Of a stretch of DNA of 64,000 nt, positions 42,010 through 50,547 are shown one piece after another. The stretch lies in assembly GCF_020860705.1 (NCBI RefSeq), contig NZ_JAJBTT010000041.1, forward strand, positions 40,851 to 104,850. The letters run 5' to 3'. How positions within the stretch are numbered: the stretch's first letter is position 1; each line of letters starts with the position of its first letter. The notes below the pieces were generated by a model. The model worked only from the letters and a program-made list of their open reading frames with translations, searched no databases and was not told where the DNA came from. The position numbers and the translations under genes are program-made. The stretch is from Akkermansia sp. Its GTDB lineage: Bacteria > Verrucomicrobiota > Verrucomicrobiia > Verrucomicrobiales > Akkermansiaceae.

Positions 42010-42354
42010 TCAACGGTTCAGGCAGATGATGATGCCCGCAATAATCATCAGGTTGCCGGCCACCTTGCGCATGGTAATCGGCTTGTTGAAAAAAATCCGG
42101 TCAAAGAAAAGGATGTACACGTACGCGGAACATTCCAGCACATTCACCGTAATCATCGGCAGATGAGACAGGCAATAAAACGTCAGCAGACAGCAGCCCA
42201 GGAAGATGGAATACGCCGTTACTGTAGCCGGATTTACGAAATAGGAAACGCCGGACAGCTGTCCGTTCATGGCGGATTTTTTCAGGATCACCTGCGTGCA
42301 GGACGCCAGGAAAACGGAAAACAGGTTCAGGCCAATATAGAATTCCTCATTCAT
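42010..42354 (-). CDS. Half-size SMR/EamA-type transporter, subunit 2
   Basis: 114 residues from ATG 42354, four membrane helices: the size and pattern of a four-helix small multidrug resistance (DMT superfamily) protein. It shows the familiar VLECSAYVYILFFDRIFFNKPITM and NLMIIAGIIICLNR end. Its start overlaps the stop of the companion transporter gene by eight bases, so the two are made together and probably form a heterodimer. In the Arn pathway the equivalent pair, ArnE and ArnF, flips undecaprenyl-phosphate-aminoarabinose; a similar role for another lipid-linked sugar is inferred from the neighbours. Confidence 0.82.
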   Translation of the reverse strand: MNEEFYIGLNLFSVFLASCTQVILKKSAMNGQLSGVSYFVNPATVTAYSIFLGCCLLTFYCLSHLPMITVNVLECSAYVYILFFDRIFFNKPITMRKVAGNLMIIAGIIICLNR

Positions 42355-42688
42355 GCGCATCCCCTTCCGTGGAAACCAGAATAATGCCTCCGATCATCAG
42401 CACCGCTCCCACCGCCAGCGTCCAGGAAAGGGCCTCCCCCAAACAGAGCCAGGCCAGCAGAATTCCCCAGATGACGACGGCTGAACGGTTGGCATAAGCC
42501 ACCCCCAGATTGAACTTTTTCAGCATGACCTGCCACCCGGCCGCATAAATGCCCAGCAGGAACAGTACACCGGCCAGCAGGGCGAACCTGTGCCAGTCCG
42601 TCCAGCCGTAGGGAGCCGCCATGCGGCCCAGAACGGTATTCAGAGCGTAAATGATGAACAGCAGATGAAGTATCAGGTAGTTGATCAT
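42347..42688 (-). CDS. Half-size SMR/EamA-type transporter, subunit 1
   Basis: 113 residues with four membrane helices. The C-terminal part carries typical DMT/EamA features: NLGVAYANRSAVVIWGILLAWLCLGEAL and the glycine-rich VGAVLMIGGIILVS. It starts 24 bases after the GT2 gene. Together with the overlapping gene it makes a probable two-subunit flippase. Both are only half the size of ordinary ten-helix EamA transporters, which is what makes a heterodimer likely. Confidence 0.85.
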   Translation of the reverse strand: MINYLILHLLFIIYALNTVLGRMAAPYGWTDWHRFALLAGVLFLLGIYAAGWQVMLKKFNLGVAYANRSAVVIWGILLAWLCLGEALSWTLAVGAVLMIGGIILVSTEGDAHE

Positions 42689-42712
42689 GAGAGAAAAAAG
42701 AGCCGGGCAAAC

Positions 42713-43651
42713 TTACTCGTACCGGCGGGCCACCACTACGGCGGGCCTGTGCTTGGTTTCCTTGTAAATCTTGGAAATGTAAATGCCGATAACGCCCAGA
42801 CTCATCAGGATCAGGCCGCCGACCAGCCAGATGGAAGCCACGGAAGACGCCCACCCGGTGGGTGCCACATTGTACAAAAGCTGTCGCACCACCACCCAGA
42901 TGACGTACAGCATGGCGACCATGGTGACCCCCATGCCGAAGTAGGAAATGTATACCAGCGGCCTGGCGCTGTAGGAAACCACGGAATTCACCGCCAGAGA
43001 CACCTTCTTGCGGAACGTATAGGTGGTGGGGGAGGAGGACGCCTTATTCACCGTGCATGGTTCCTGCCGGAAACCGGCGGAGACGCACAGGCCAAAGAAA
43101 AAGGGCTCCCGATCCTGGAATTTCAGCATCTCCCGCAGAAAATGCGCGCTCATCAGACGCGCCGTGACCATGTTCTTTGTAATCTGCTGGTCGGAAAGCA
43201 GGTTGAACACCGTGTAAAACAACTCTCCGGAAACGGCTTCAAACAAGCCTCCCTTCCTCTTCTCCTGCACGCCGTACACCACGTCCGCTCCGGAGCCATC
43301 CATCTTGCGGGAAAAATCCACAAGCCACTCGGGCGCTTCCTCCAAATCACTGTCAATCAGGAAAACACGCTCTCCACGGGCTTCCTCGCAGGCCACATAC
43401 ATGGCCAGATGGTGCCCGAAATTGCGGGACAAATCCACCACGCGCACCCGGCTGTCCTTCTCCCGTTCCTTCAGGGCCTGTTCCAGCCCACCCCTGGGGC
43501 ATCCGTCGTTGACCAGCACCACTTCCGTGCGGGAAGGGTCATAACCCGCCTCAATAGCGGCGGCAAAACTGCGGGAACAGAACTCCGCCAAATAGCCGCC
43601 CGTACAATACACGGTAGCCACGATGGACAGTTGAATCTGAGGATCAGTCAT
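42713..43651 (-). CDS. Family 2 glycosyltransferase, ArnC-like (polyprenyl-phosphate sugar transferase)
   Basis: 312 residues. The GT2 core is seen in LSIVATVYCTGGYL, EVVLVNDGCPRGGL, DLSRNFGHHLAMYVACEEARG and the DXD in VFLIDSDLEEAP; these match the ArnC/DPM1 group. Two C-terminal membrane helices (YISYFGMGVTMVAMLYVIWVV and IWLVGGLILMSLGVIGIYISKIYKE) and the KETKHRP end are also typical. It would transfer a sugar from a nucleotide donor to undecaprenyl phosphate. The start shares ATGA with the end of the upstream acetyltransferase gene. Same strand as the aminotransferase and transporter genes. Confidence 0.9.
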   Translation of the reverse strand: MTDPQIQLSIVATVYCTGGYLAEFCSRSFAAAIEAGYDPSRTEVVLVNDGCPRGGLEQALKEREKDSRVRVVDLSRNFGHHLAMYVACEEARGERVFLIDSDLEEAPEWLVDFSRKMDGSGADVVYGVQEKRKGGLFEAVSGELFYTVFNLLSDQQITKNMVTARLMSAHFLREMLKFQDREPFFFGLCVSAGFRQEPCTVNKASSSPTTYTFRKKVSLAVNSVVSYSARPLVYISYFGMGVTMVAMLYVIWVVVRQLLYNVAPTGWASSVASIWLVGGLILMSLGVIGIYISKIYKETKHRPAVVVARRYE

Positions 43652-44145
43652 AACGTTTTTACATACATCAGAACGCGCTTTCTTGCTCCGTCCTTCTCAC
43701 ACTCCGCGTCCTCTTCCGGAACACGGGCAAACCCCAGCCGCTCGTGAAAGCAGATGGATTTGACGTTGTCCTCCAGAATCCGGGCGTACAACCGTTCCAG
43801 CCCCAGCTCTTCCGCAGCCATTTCCATCATTCGGGCATACGCCATGGGGGCCGGATGGAGAGCCCAGAACCTCCTGTCATAAAGATAAATGCCTATCTCC
43901 CCGCGGCGCGCGCCCCGGTCAAGCCAGGGCAGATAAACCAGTCCCAGAGGAATATCGTCCGCATAAATCACGCAGGCACGGGCATCCTCCCCGCGTATAT
44001 TCCTTTCCAGCCATGCACGGTGCTGGTCCTCAGTAACCTGGTCCAGCAGAAAAAAAGGGCTGACCTTATCGGAATTGCGCCATATGCGGAGCTGCCGGCG
44101 CATCCCTTCGTCCACGTCGGACACGTTGACCAGGTGAATCTTCAT
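43648..44145 (-). CDS. GNAT-family acetyltransferase in the glycan cassette
   Basis: 165 residues, GNAT fold of the type that acts on amino sugars or amines (RimJ/WecD-like). Visible motifs are MRRQLRIWRNSDKVSPFFLLD at the start, GEIGIYLYDRRFWALHPAPM in the core and YARILEDNVKSICFHERLGF, the classic motif B. It overlaps both neighbours by four bases (ATGA), so it is translationally coupled between an aminotransferase and a glycosyltransferase. The natural substrate would then be the amino sugar nucleotide made by the aminotransferase. This is an inference from position and family. Confidence 0.87.
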   Translation of the reverse strand: MKIHLVNVSDVDEGMRRQLRIWRNSDKVSPFFLLDQVTEDQHRAWLERNIRGEDARACVIYADDIPLGLVYLPWLDRGARRGEIGIYLYDRRFWALHPAPMAYARMMEMAAEELGLERLYARILEDNVKSICFHERLGFARVPEEDAECEKDGARKRVLMYVKTL

Positions 44146-45284
44146 GATGCCTCAATCCCTTCCAAATCAAAACCCGTCCGCAGCACTTTCCGGCAGCCCT
44201 CTTCTCCCAAATCGTAATACAAAGGGAGCCTCAGCAGGGTCTCGCTGGTGCGGTCCGTATGCGGCATGGCGCCGGAGCAACGCCCGAACTTAACTCCAGC
44301 AGGAGAGGAATGCAGGGGGATGTAATGGAAAACAGCCTTGATTCCGCGTTCCGCCAGTTTGTTGATCAAACGGGTGCGTTCCTCCAGGGAATGGAGAAGG
44401 ATGTAATACATATGGGCATTGTGCACGCAGTGTTCCGGAACGCAGGGACGCTGCAGGACGCCCTGTTTTTCCAGAGGCTCCAGCGCACGATGGTACATGT
44501 TCCACCACTTCAGCCTTTCTCCGTTGATCTCCAGCTCGTGTTCCAGCTGGGCATACAAATAGGCAGCCGTCATCTCTCCGGGCAAGTAGGAAGAGCCTAG
44601 GTCCACCCAGGTATACTTATCCACCTGCCCACGGAAAAACTTGGTCCGGTTGGTCCCTTTTTCGCGGATGATTTCCGCACGTTCCACCAGGGAGGCGTCA
44701 TTCACCAGCAGGGCTCCTCCCTCTCCGGAAATGACGTTCTTGGTCTCATGGAAGCTGTAACATCCCAAATGGCCGATGGAACCGAGCTTGCGCCCTTTGT
44801 AGCAGGAACCGACGCCCTGGGCTGCGTCTTCAATCACGTACAAATGATGGCGCCGGGCAATATCCATGATCGCATCCATCTCGCACGCCACTCCTGCATA
44901 ATGAACCACGCAGATGGCTCGGGTACGGTCCGTAATGGCCGCTTCAATCAGCGTCTCGTCAATATTCTGCGTATCCGGCCTGATGTCTACGAACACCGGA
45001 ACGCCACCACGCAGGACAAACGCGTTCGCCGTGGAAACAAACGTGTAGGAAGGCATGATAATCTCGTCTCCCGGGCGGCAGTCGATCAGCAGAGCGGCCA
45101 TTTCCAGAGCGGCGGTTCCGGAATGAACCAGCAGGGCCTTTTCTGCCCCGGTACGCTCCATGAGCAGCTCATGGCATTTTTTTGTATAATAACCGTCCCC
45201 GCATAAATGGACGCGCTGGATGGCGTCCCGGATATAATCCAATTCGGGACCGTGTTTGTGAGGTTGGTTGAAGGGAATTTCCAT
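44142..45284 (-). CDS. Nucleotide-sugar aminotransferase (WecE/RffA-like, DegT/DnrJ/EryC1 family)
   Basis: 380 residues. PLP enzymes of this family convert a keto sugar nucleotide into the amino sugar; the closest known type, WecE, makes dTDP-4-amino-4,6-dideoxygalactose. The sequence has the family start IPFNQPHKHGPELDYIRDAI, LLVHSGTAALEMAALLI, VIEDAAQGVGSCYKGRKLG and the PLP lysine in YSFHETKNVISGEGGALL. Further matches are DLGSSYLPGEMTAAYLYAQLE and the C-terminal PLYYDL. It starts a tightly overlapping operon with the acetyltransferase and GT2 genes. Exact sugar product is not fixed by sequence alone. Confidence 0.92.
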   Translation of the reverse strand: MEIPFNQPHKHGPELDYIRDAIQRVHLCGDGYYTKKCHELLMERTGAEKALLVHSGTAALEMAALLIDCRPGDEIIMPSYTFVSTANAFVLRGGVPVFVDIRPDTQNIDETLIEAAITDRTRAICVVHYAGVACEMDAIMDIARRHHLYVIEDAAQGVGSCYKGRKLGSIGHLGCYSFHETKNVISGEGGALLVNDASLVERAEIIREKGTNRTKFFRGQVDKYTWVDLGSSYLPGEMTAAYLYAQLEHELEINGERLKWWNMYHRALEPLEKQGVLQRPCVPEHCVHNAHMYYILLHSLEERTRLINKLAERGIKAVFHYIPLHSSPAGVKFGRCSGAMPHTDRTSETLLRLPLYYDLGEEGCRKVLRTGFDLEGIEAS

Positions 45285-45414
45285 GACTCTCCAGAAAGAA
45301 CCGGTTCATGACGAACACCCGGAGCGGGCATGCCGGTTCCTGCGGAGGACGTTCCCGTAGCAACGTCGACCGCATGAAGAGAACCCTACTATGAATGAAG
45401 GGTTGAAAACAAGC

Positions 45415-46536
45415 CTAGACCTTGATGAAGGTCCGGTTTTTGTACATGTAATACAGGACGCCCCAGATCAGGGCGTAATTGCACAAATAAAAGACAAACC
45501 GGCTTGCATCCCCAAAGCACTCGCTGAACCCTGTAAACAACACGCGGGAGAAATTACGCGTGGGGGGGCACAGCTCCGCCCACATGTACACGAAAATGGC
45601 ATTGCTCCCAATCACGGAGAAAAAGAACGTCAGCCAGTGAAACTTGAGCACATCCGTCAGCAAGTAAAACAGGGCCAGCAGGAAATAGCACCATCCGGCC
45701 GCCCACAACACCATGGAGCTGGTGAACAAATGCTTGATGATCGGGAAATCCAGGCTCCAGACATATCCCAGTCCCAGGCAGCCCGCTCCCGCGCCCAGCA
45801 GCCAGAGCAGCTTCTTCCCGTGTCCCTGCACCCGCTTCAGGATCTGGCCACCCAACAGCCCGAGCATGGTCATGGCGCCAAAACCAAACTGGGCCAGAAT
45901 CCACGCATAATTCGTTCCATCCTGCCAGTCTCCCATCAGATACTTATCCAGCAGCAAAGCCAGGTTCCGCCCCGGTTCCAGCATCCCTGCGGCGCAGGAA
46001 CCCACCGCCGGATCGGAAAAGGGAACGAACTTCATGACCAGCCAATAAACAACCAGCAACAGGCCCGTCACCACCACCTGCCACCGGATGGACAGATGCA
46101 GCAGGCAAATGGCCGCAATCAGGTAGCCGGAGGCGATGGCCTGGAGCGTATTGCAGTACAGGGACATCTTGGACGGCTCAAAGCTCAGCAGATTACCCTG
46201 CACCACCATGCCCAGCAAAAAAAGCACCACCACCCGCTTGGCCACCTTCATGTAAATCTTCCACAAGGGTTCTATGCCGATGCGTTTGGAAAAGGAAAAC
46301 GGCATGGACGTACCCACAATGAACAGGAAAAGCGGCATTACCAGATCCCAGGCGGCAAACCCCTCCCAGTTCACATGCGTGCTGTGCTTCACCAGCCAGG
46401 CGGGGCTCCCGTCATAAAAAAGATTGATGCCGGCCACAACCAGCGCCAGCCCCCCGGTCAGGAAAAACATGTCAAAACCCCGCAGGGCGTCAATGGCCGC
46501 AATCCTCTGCGGCTTGGTATCGGAAGGAGAACTCAT
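45415..46536 (-). CDS. Polytopic membrane acyltransferase of the HGSNAT/NagX type
   Basis: 373 residues, about ten membrane helices. It starts with RIAAIDALRGFDMFFLTGGL and has NWEGFAAWDLVMPLFLFIVGTS, both typical of the heparan-alpha-glucosaminide N-acetyltransferase group (DUF5009-type), which transfer an acetyl group across a membrane to a sugar amine or hydroxyl. The C-terminal FVYMWAELCPPT and YYMYKNRTFIKV segments also fit. It lies 130 bases upstream of the aminotransferase on the same strand, so it may head the glycan cassette transcript and acetylate the exported glycan. Confidence 0.85.
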   Translation of the reverse strand: MSSPSDTKPQRIAAIDALRGFDMFFLTGGLALVVAGINLFYDGSPAWLVKHSTHVNWEGFAAWDLVMPLFLFIVGTSMPFSFSKRIGIEPLWKIYMKVAKRVVVLFLLGMVVQGNLLSFEPSKMSLYCNTLQAIASGYLIAAICLLHLSIRWQVVVTGLLLVVYWLVMKFVPFSDPAVGSCAAGMLEPGRNLALLLDKYLMGDWQDGTNYAWILAQFGFGAMTMLGLLGGQILKRVQGHGKKLLWLLGAGAGCLGLGYVWSLDFPIIKHLFTSSMVLWAAGWCYFLLALFYLLTDVLKFHWLTFFFSVIGSNAIFVYMWAELCPPTRNFSRVLFTGFSECFGDASRFVFYLCNYALIWGVLYYMYKNRTFIKV

Positions 46537-46718
46537 GACAGTATTCCAACTACGGAGCTCCGGCCTTCAACCTTTCCCCATGCTTCCCCTTTTCTGCAAG
46601 TCCCGCAAAGAAAAACGGCTGTTTCCGGAAAAAAATCGTGGTCTCTGCGGCAACTCCGTCATGATTCCCTTCTCCGTATTCTCTTCCCTGCGTTTCATGC
46701 TATGCTCGCTTCCGCAGC

Positions 46719-47234
46719 ATGACCATCGGGACCAACCAATCCGGCGACCGCGACAGCTTCCGGAACATTGAAATTTACGCCCGGCAGAAAATGGATGAAC
46801 TTGGCCTGTCGGACTGGCAGTTCGGCTGGGACCACGCCCGCAGGCGGCTGGGCGTGTGCCGCCTGCTGGAAAAAAGCATCACGCTCTCCGTCCACTTTGT
46901 CCGCGCCAATCTGGAAGCCCCGCATGAAATCCGTGACACCGTCCTGCATGAAATAGCCCACGCCCTGGCGTGGACACGCCACGGAGAGCGCACTCATGGC
47001 CCGCGCTGGAAACAAATCTGCCGGGAAATAGGGGCCGTTCCGTGCGCAGCCGCCAAGCCGGGCGCCATCCGCGTCACCACGTATAAATACCTCCTGCGCC
47101 TGAAAACGACGGGGGAAGTCGTCGGCAAATACCACCGCCGCCCCGCCTTTGCCAAATACCTTAAGCGCATGGCTCTGAAAGGCCGCCCGGAAACGCTGGG
47201 GCAACTGGCTTTGGAACCTTATGAAAACGAGTAA
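46719..47234 (+). CDS. SprT-like zinc metalloprotease-fold protein
   Basis: 171 residues. SprT/YpsT-like proteins carry a zincin HExxH motif; here it is VLHEIAHALAWTRHG, followed by THGPRWKQICREIGAV, with a third zinc ligand presumably the histidine in ERTHGPRW. The N-terminal KMDELGLSDWQFGWDHARRRLGVC is also typical. Eukaryotic SprT relatives repair DNA-protein crosslinks, but the bacterial members are poorly known; a zinc-binding or proteolytic role is all that can be stated. Single-gene unit. Confidence 0.88.
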   Translation: MTIGTNQSGDRDSFRNIEIYARQKMDELGLSDWQFGWDHARRRLGVCRLLEKSITLSVHFVRANLEAPHEIRDTVLHEIAHALAWTRHGERTHGPRWKQICREIGAVPCAAAKPGAIRVTTYKYLLRLKTTGEVVGKYHRRPAFAKYLKRMALKGRPETLGQLALEPYENE

Positions 47235-47316
47235 GCTCGGCCAGGGGGGATAAAAGGCCATCTCCCTCCTGTAAATTCATCACATGCACGGCTGCATCGG
47301 GAACAAGACAACCGGT

Positions 47317-47997
47317 TTATTTCTTTTCACGTTGAAACTGCCGTATTCTCTCCTGCCACAGGGAATACTTCCAGAAAACTTCATCCACCAAATGCCGAAT
47401 GGTTGTCACGGCAAGAGGATCGGTGCCAAGAGCCTGAAAATCAATATTCTTAAGAATATGAAGACTGCGGATCAGGCTGTTATCCTCAAACTCCATCACC
47501 TTCACATACAGTTCCGGATCAAAAACCTTATAAAACTCAACCAGATCTGAAATCAAGCCTGGTATATTCGCCTGGGGATTCCGGCTTTGCAGATTCCCCA
47601 CTTCTTTAATGATTACCTCCCTGATAAAAAGGACGGCATTGGGATCTATGGCTGCCGTCAGTGGAAAACGATCATTCCGTATCTTTTTAGAATAATCCTG
47701 CATGGAAGGAAGACCGAACCATTCATGATGATTCATTCTTTCCACTTCAGCCAAGAGAACCGCATGGTATAAATGATTCCTGTCGGCCTTGAACAATGCC
47801 TGAATCGTTTCATTAAGCAGAACGTCTTTGAACATCAGAGAAATTTCCCTGGAATGCTCCGCCGTAGTCTTCTCATCCGTGCATGCCTGCAATACAAGAA
47901 TACCGTTCCTTGTCACATCCTCTTGATCACGGGGCACAGCTTCTCCGTGGCATGCCGCAACGGCGCATAAAACAGGGGGTATATACGGCAGAATCAT
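47317..47997 (-). CDS. Protein of unknown function, probably exported
   Basis: 226 residues. The N terminus (ILPYIPPVLCAVAACHGEA) resembles a signal peptide, possibly a lipobox at VAAC. The remainder is mostly helical with charged residues (HLYHAVLLAEVERMNHHEW, DLVEFYKVFDPELYVKVMEFE). No family recognised. The gene is more AT-rich than its neighbours, and its downstream partner on the same strand is also unrecognised, 84 bases from the next gene; the pair might be accessory. Confidence 0.65.
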   Translation of the reverse strand: MILPYIPPVLCAVAACHGEAVPRDQEDVTRNGILVLQACTDEKTTAEHSREISLMFKDVLLNETIQALFKADRNHLYHAVLLAEVERMNHHEWFGLPSMQDYSKKIRNDRFPLTAAIDPNAVLFIREVIIKEVGNLQSRNPQANIPGLISDLVEFYKVFDPELYVKVMEFEDNSLIRSLHILKNIDFQALGTDPLAVTTIRHLVDEVFWKYSLWQERIRQFQREKK

Positions 47998-48081
47998 CTT
48001 GATTTAAAAGGCTGCATGCTCTTCAGATACGGCATTCATTCACATGCCCATTTCCACTATTCATCCAATTTTCTTTCAACT

Positions 48082-49614
48082 TCATTTTTCCAAAATCTCC
48101 ATAACCCTTTTCTTCTTATCCTTTCCTACTCTGCTCTCCATCCCCCGGTTTTTACCCAGCTTCATAAAATAATAAAGTACCTCTTCCAAATCGGAATCCA
48201 CCTGATTCACATTCCGCCAGGAAGAGGATGCTGAAAGACGAATAAAATCCCCGCACCCGTTCTTCCATTGCTCCGCAAAAGCTTTGGCTTCCTTTCCATT
48301 ACACGGACCATGCCAGCGCAATGCCCAGGCATCCTTCTTCGTTGCCAGGCTCTTCCATTCCTCTTCAGATAACTTGACCCGGGCCCTGCTGATATACCCC
48401 AGACGGAATACCATGACGGCTACAGCCTCTGCGTCCATCTCTTTCCATCCCTTCTTTCTCCTCATCCTGTTATAATCCGCCACAGACTCTTCCCAGCTTT
48501 TTTCCGGCAACATATTATACAAACAAACGTAGGCAAAATGCGGCGCACTCGTACTCTCCTCTCCTTCGGATACCTTCCAATTCACTGAAGCAAAATCGGC
48601 TCCGAACTCCGTCATGTTGATGCCCTGGGCATCCACCGTCATCCGGCCGTTCCTTCCTTTCGCCGCCCTTCTCTCCTCCACCCACATCCTGCTCAGACCG
48701 CTTCCGCCTTCTGGAAACAGCAGGAGCCAGATATCCTCATTCTTCAGAGTTTCCGGCAATGTCAGATATTCCATTCCAAAAGACTCCTTCTCCACAACAC
48801 CCTTCCATTTTTCCGGCTTCGGCCCCTTCTCAATCCGCTCAATCAGATCCAGCAGCCTTTCCCCTTGCATCGCCAGCCATAACTGTTCATCCTGGCCAAG
48901 CACTCCAAAAAGAGCTGAATCATGCAGCAGCAGGCATAAATACTCCCATGCCTGGACAACGGTCACACTGCACATGCCGGTACTGAATCCGTGGAATTCT
49001 CCTCCAAGCCTGCCAGCCGCCACAAGGACATCCTGCCCCATCATCTCATTGTCATATTGCGGATTGCACGTAGCGCACATGCCCCATGAAGCGTCAAGGC
49101 CGGGTTGATCATAATACCGGCCGAGTGCCTTGTACAACGACTCAACAACCGCACTCAACTCCCTCTCCAAAGAAACATGGCGGAATTCCATCCTCCTCCA
49201 TGAATTCAACACCTTGGGATCAAGATTCTGGAAAGGAGGACTCTCCTCATACTGAGTAAAAAATCTGTAAACTTCATAAAAGTAAACAGGTTGGGCTACC
49301 TTCAAGACATTCCCCCTGTTAATCGCCCACAGCCTTATTCCTCCGTCGCAGACATCCTCAGGCACTTGCAGCCAGATAAGGTCGCCTTCTTCCAGCCGGG
49401 TAATTCCAGACAACATTTCCGTCATTCGTTGCACTTCCCGCCCGGCAGGCCTGAGAACCGAGGGAGCTTTCAGAAGTTCCCACCAATCCTTATCAACTTT
49501 ACTATTCTTTTCCGGTGGAGAAACCGCCTTCTCCTGTACGGGAGAAGCCATTGCCCCTGTAAAAAAGACGGCTAATACAAAGGCAAGAAAAACAAATTTC
49601 CAATTTCTTTTCAT
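48082..49614 (-). CDS. Exported protein of unknown function
   Basis: 510 residues with a signal peptide (KFVFLAFVLAVFFTGAMASP). Rich in charged residues, with a Cys pair in MCATCNPQYDNEM near residues 180-195 and a Trp-rich C-terminal half (EEWKSLATKKDAWALRWHG). No domain or catalytic motif was recognised. It is followed on the same strand by the other unknown gene at 47.3 kb, and its upstream region is long and non-coding. Composition is slightly AT-richer than the conserved genes. The start is supported by the signal peptide. Confidence 0.7.
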   Translation of the reverse strand: MKRNWKFVFLAFVLAVFFTGAMASPVQEKAVSPPEKNSKVDKDWWELLKAPSVLRPAGREVQRMTEMLSGITRLEEGDLIWLQVPEDVCDGGIRLWAINRGNVLKVAQPVYFYEVYRFFTQYEESPPFQNLDPKVLNSWRRMEFRHVSLERELSAVVESLYKALGRYYDQPGLDASWGMCATCNPQYDNEMMGQDVLVAAGRLGGEFHGFSTGMCSVTVVQAWEYLCLLLHDSALFGVLGQDEQLWLAMQGERLLDLIERIEKGPKPEKWKGVVEKESFGMEYLTLPETLKNEDIWLLLFPEGGSGLSRMWVEERRAAKGRNGRMTVDAQGINMTEFGADFASVNWKVSEGEESTSAPHFAYVCLYNMLPEKSWEESVADYNRMRRKKGWKEMDAEAVAVMVFRLGYISRARVKLSEEEWKSLATKKDAWALRWHGPCNGKEAKAFAEQWKNGCGDFIRLSASSSWRNVNQVDSDLEEVLYYFMKLGKNRGMESRVGKDKKKRVMEILEK

Positions 49615-50547
49615 CGTTCGGCAAAGGGTTGATTATGTTACCCTCCCGGAAATTCCGCATGGGACACAACAGTATTATGCCGGTTTCTTCGTAAGCATGG
49701 GAGATTACCAAATTCAGGGGGTACGGTAGTAGAACAGGCGGGATTCCAGATGACAGGGGAAAATTATAAAAGAGAAACAACTATCTTTTACTAAAACAAT
49801 TGTAAACTTGGGTCAAGAACTATTGCTTTTAAAAGGCCATGAGGATGTCCCTGCTGATGAAAAGGCTTGAAGACATCACCTTTCCAAACTGCGAACTCTA
49901 CTCATTGCTCCCGGTGCATGTTGAAAGGCCCCTTCAAAAACAACCGTCTGACCGAAAGGGAAACCAGAGGGGGCAAAAAAGCCAATGCCCATTCCCGTCA
50001 AAAAATCAAAAACGCAATACCTTTATTTACCCTTTCTATTTTCCTCACGTGCTTTTGATTTAATATTCCGGATGTTTCCCTGTTATTATTTCTCTGAATC
50101 GGCTAAACAACCCTTTAGAAGGAAGGAATCCAGTGGGGTTACGGATATCAGATACCATTAAAACTTTAGGGCAATAGACAGCCTGCCGTCTGTATCATAG
50201 ATGGCTTTAAAGAAAGTGTCCACCTTAACTCCGTACGAACACGAGTTCACCCGGCAGGCAGTATCGGATGTTTTTTCCACTTTCCGGGCGCTTTCCCGGT
50301 TGCCGTCCCGGCAGACAAAACTCCCTTCCTACCGGATTTGATCTTCCATCAGCTCATGGGAGATGCTGCAGATAAAATCAGCCTGGTTATTCCGGCGGCC
50401 GAATTCCGGGAATCCCTGAGCAATGCCAAACGCACCAGGCCCATTTGTCTGCCAAGCATGGCCGCAAAAATGCCTCCATCCTCCAACTACTTACCCGGCC
50501 TATAAAACCAATCCCTGAAAAAGAGAATCAAGGAATTCCTGCCTCAG
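49615..50547. other. Long non-coding or decayed stretch
   Basis: 933 bases between an unknown exported-protein gene and the end of the ATP synthase operon. Its first 200 bases should hold the promoter of the gene at 48.1-49.6 kb. At 50201-50505 lie two overlapping open frames that together look like the remnant of one small protein. No other feature is supported; short frames at 49.84-50.06 kb have no support beyond being open. Confidence 0.5.
50201..50505 (+). pseudogene. Frameshifted remnant of a small gene
   Basis: ATG 50201 opens a 46-codon frame (MALKKVSTLTPYEHEFTRQA, ending at TGA 50339-50341). A second frame overlaps it and reads on to TAA 50503-50505 with ordered protein-like sequence (LPDLIFHQLMGDAADKISLV, then IPAAEFRESL). 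Joined by one frameshift near 50290 they would give about 95-100 residues. Both halves look like coding sequence, but no relative is recognised, so pseudogene status is only probable. Confidence 0.4.

Noticed and set aside
49839..50063. Short plus-strand frames upstream of the 48.1-49.6 kb gene
   Set aside because: Overlapping frames with no supporting start site or coding character.
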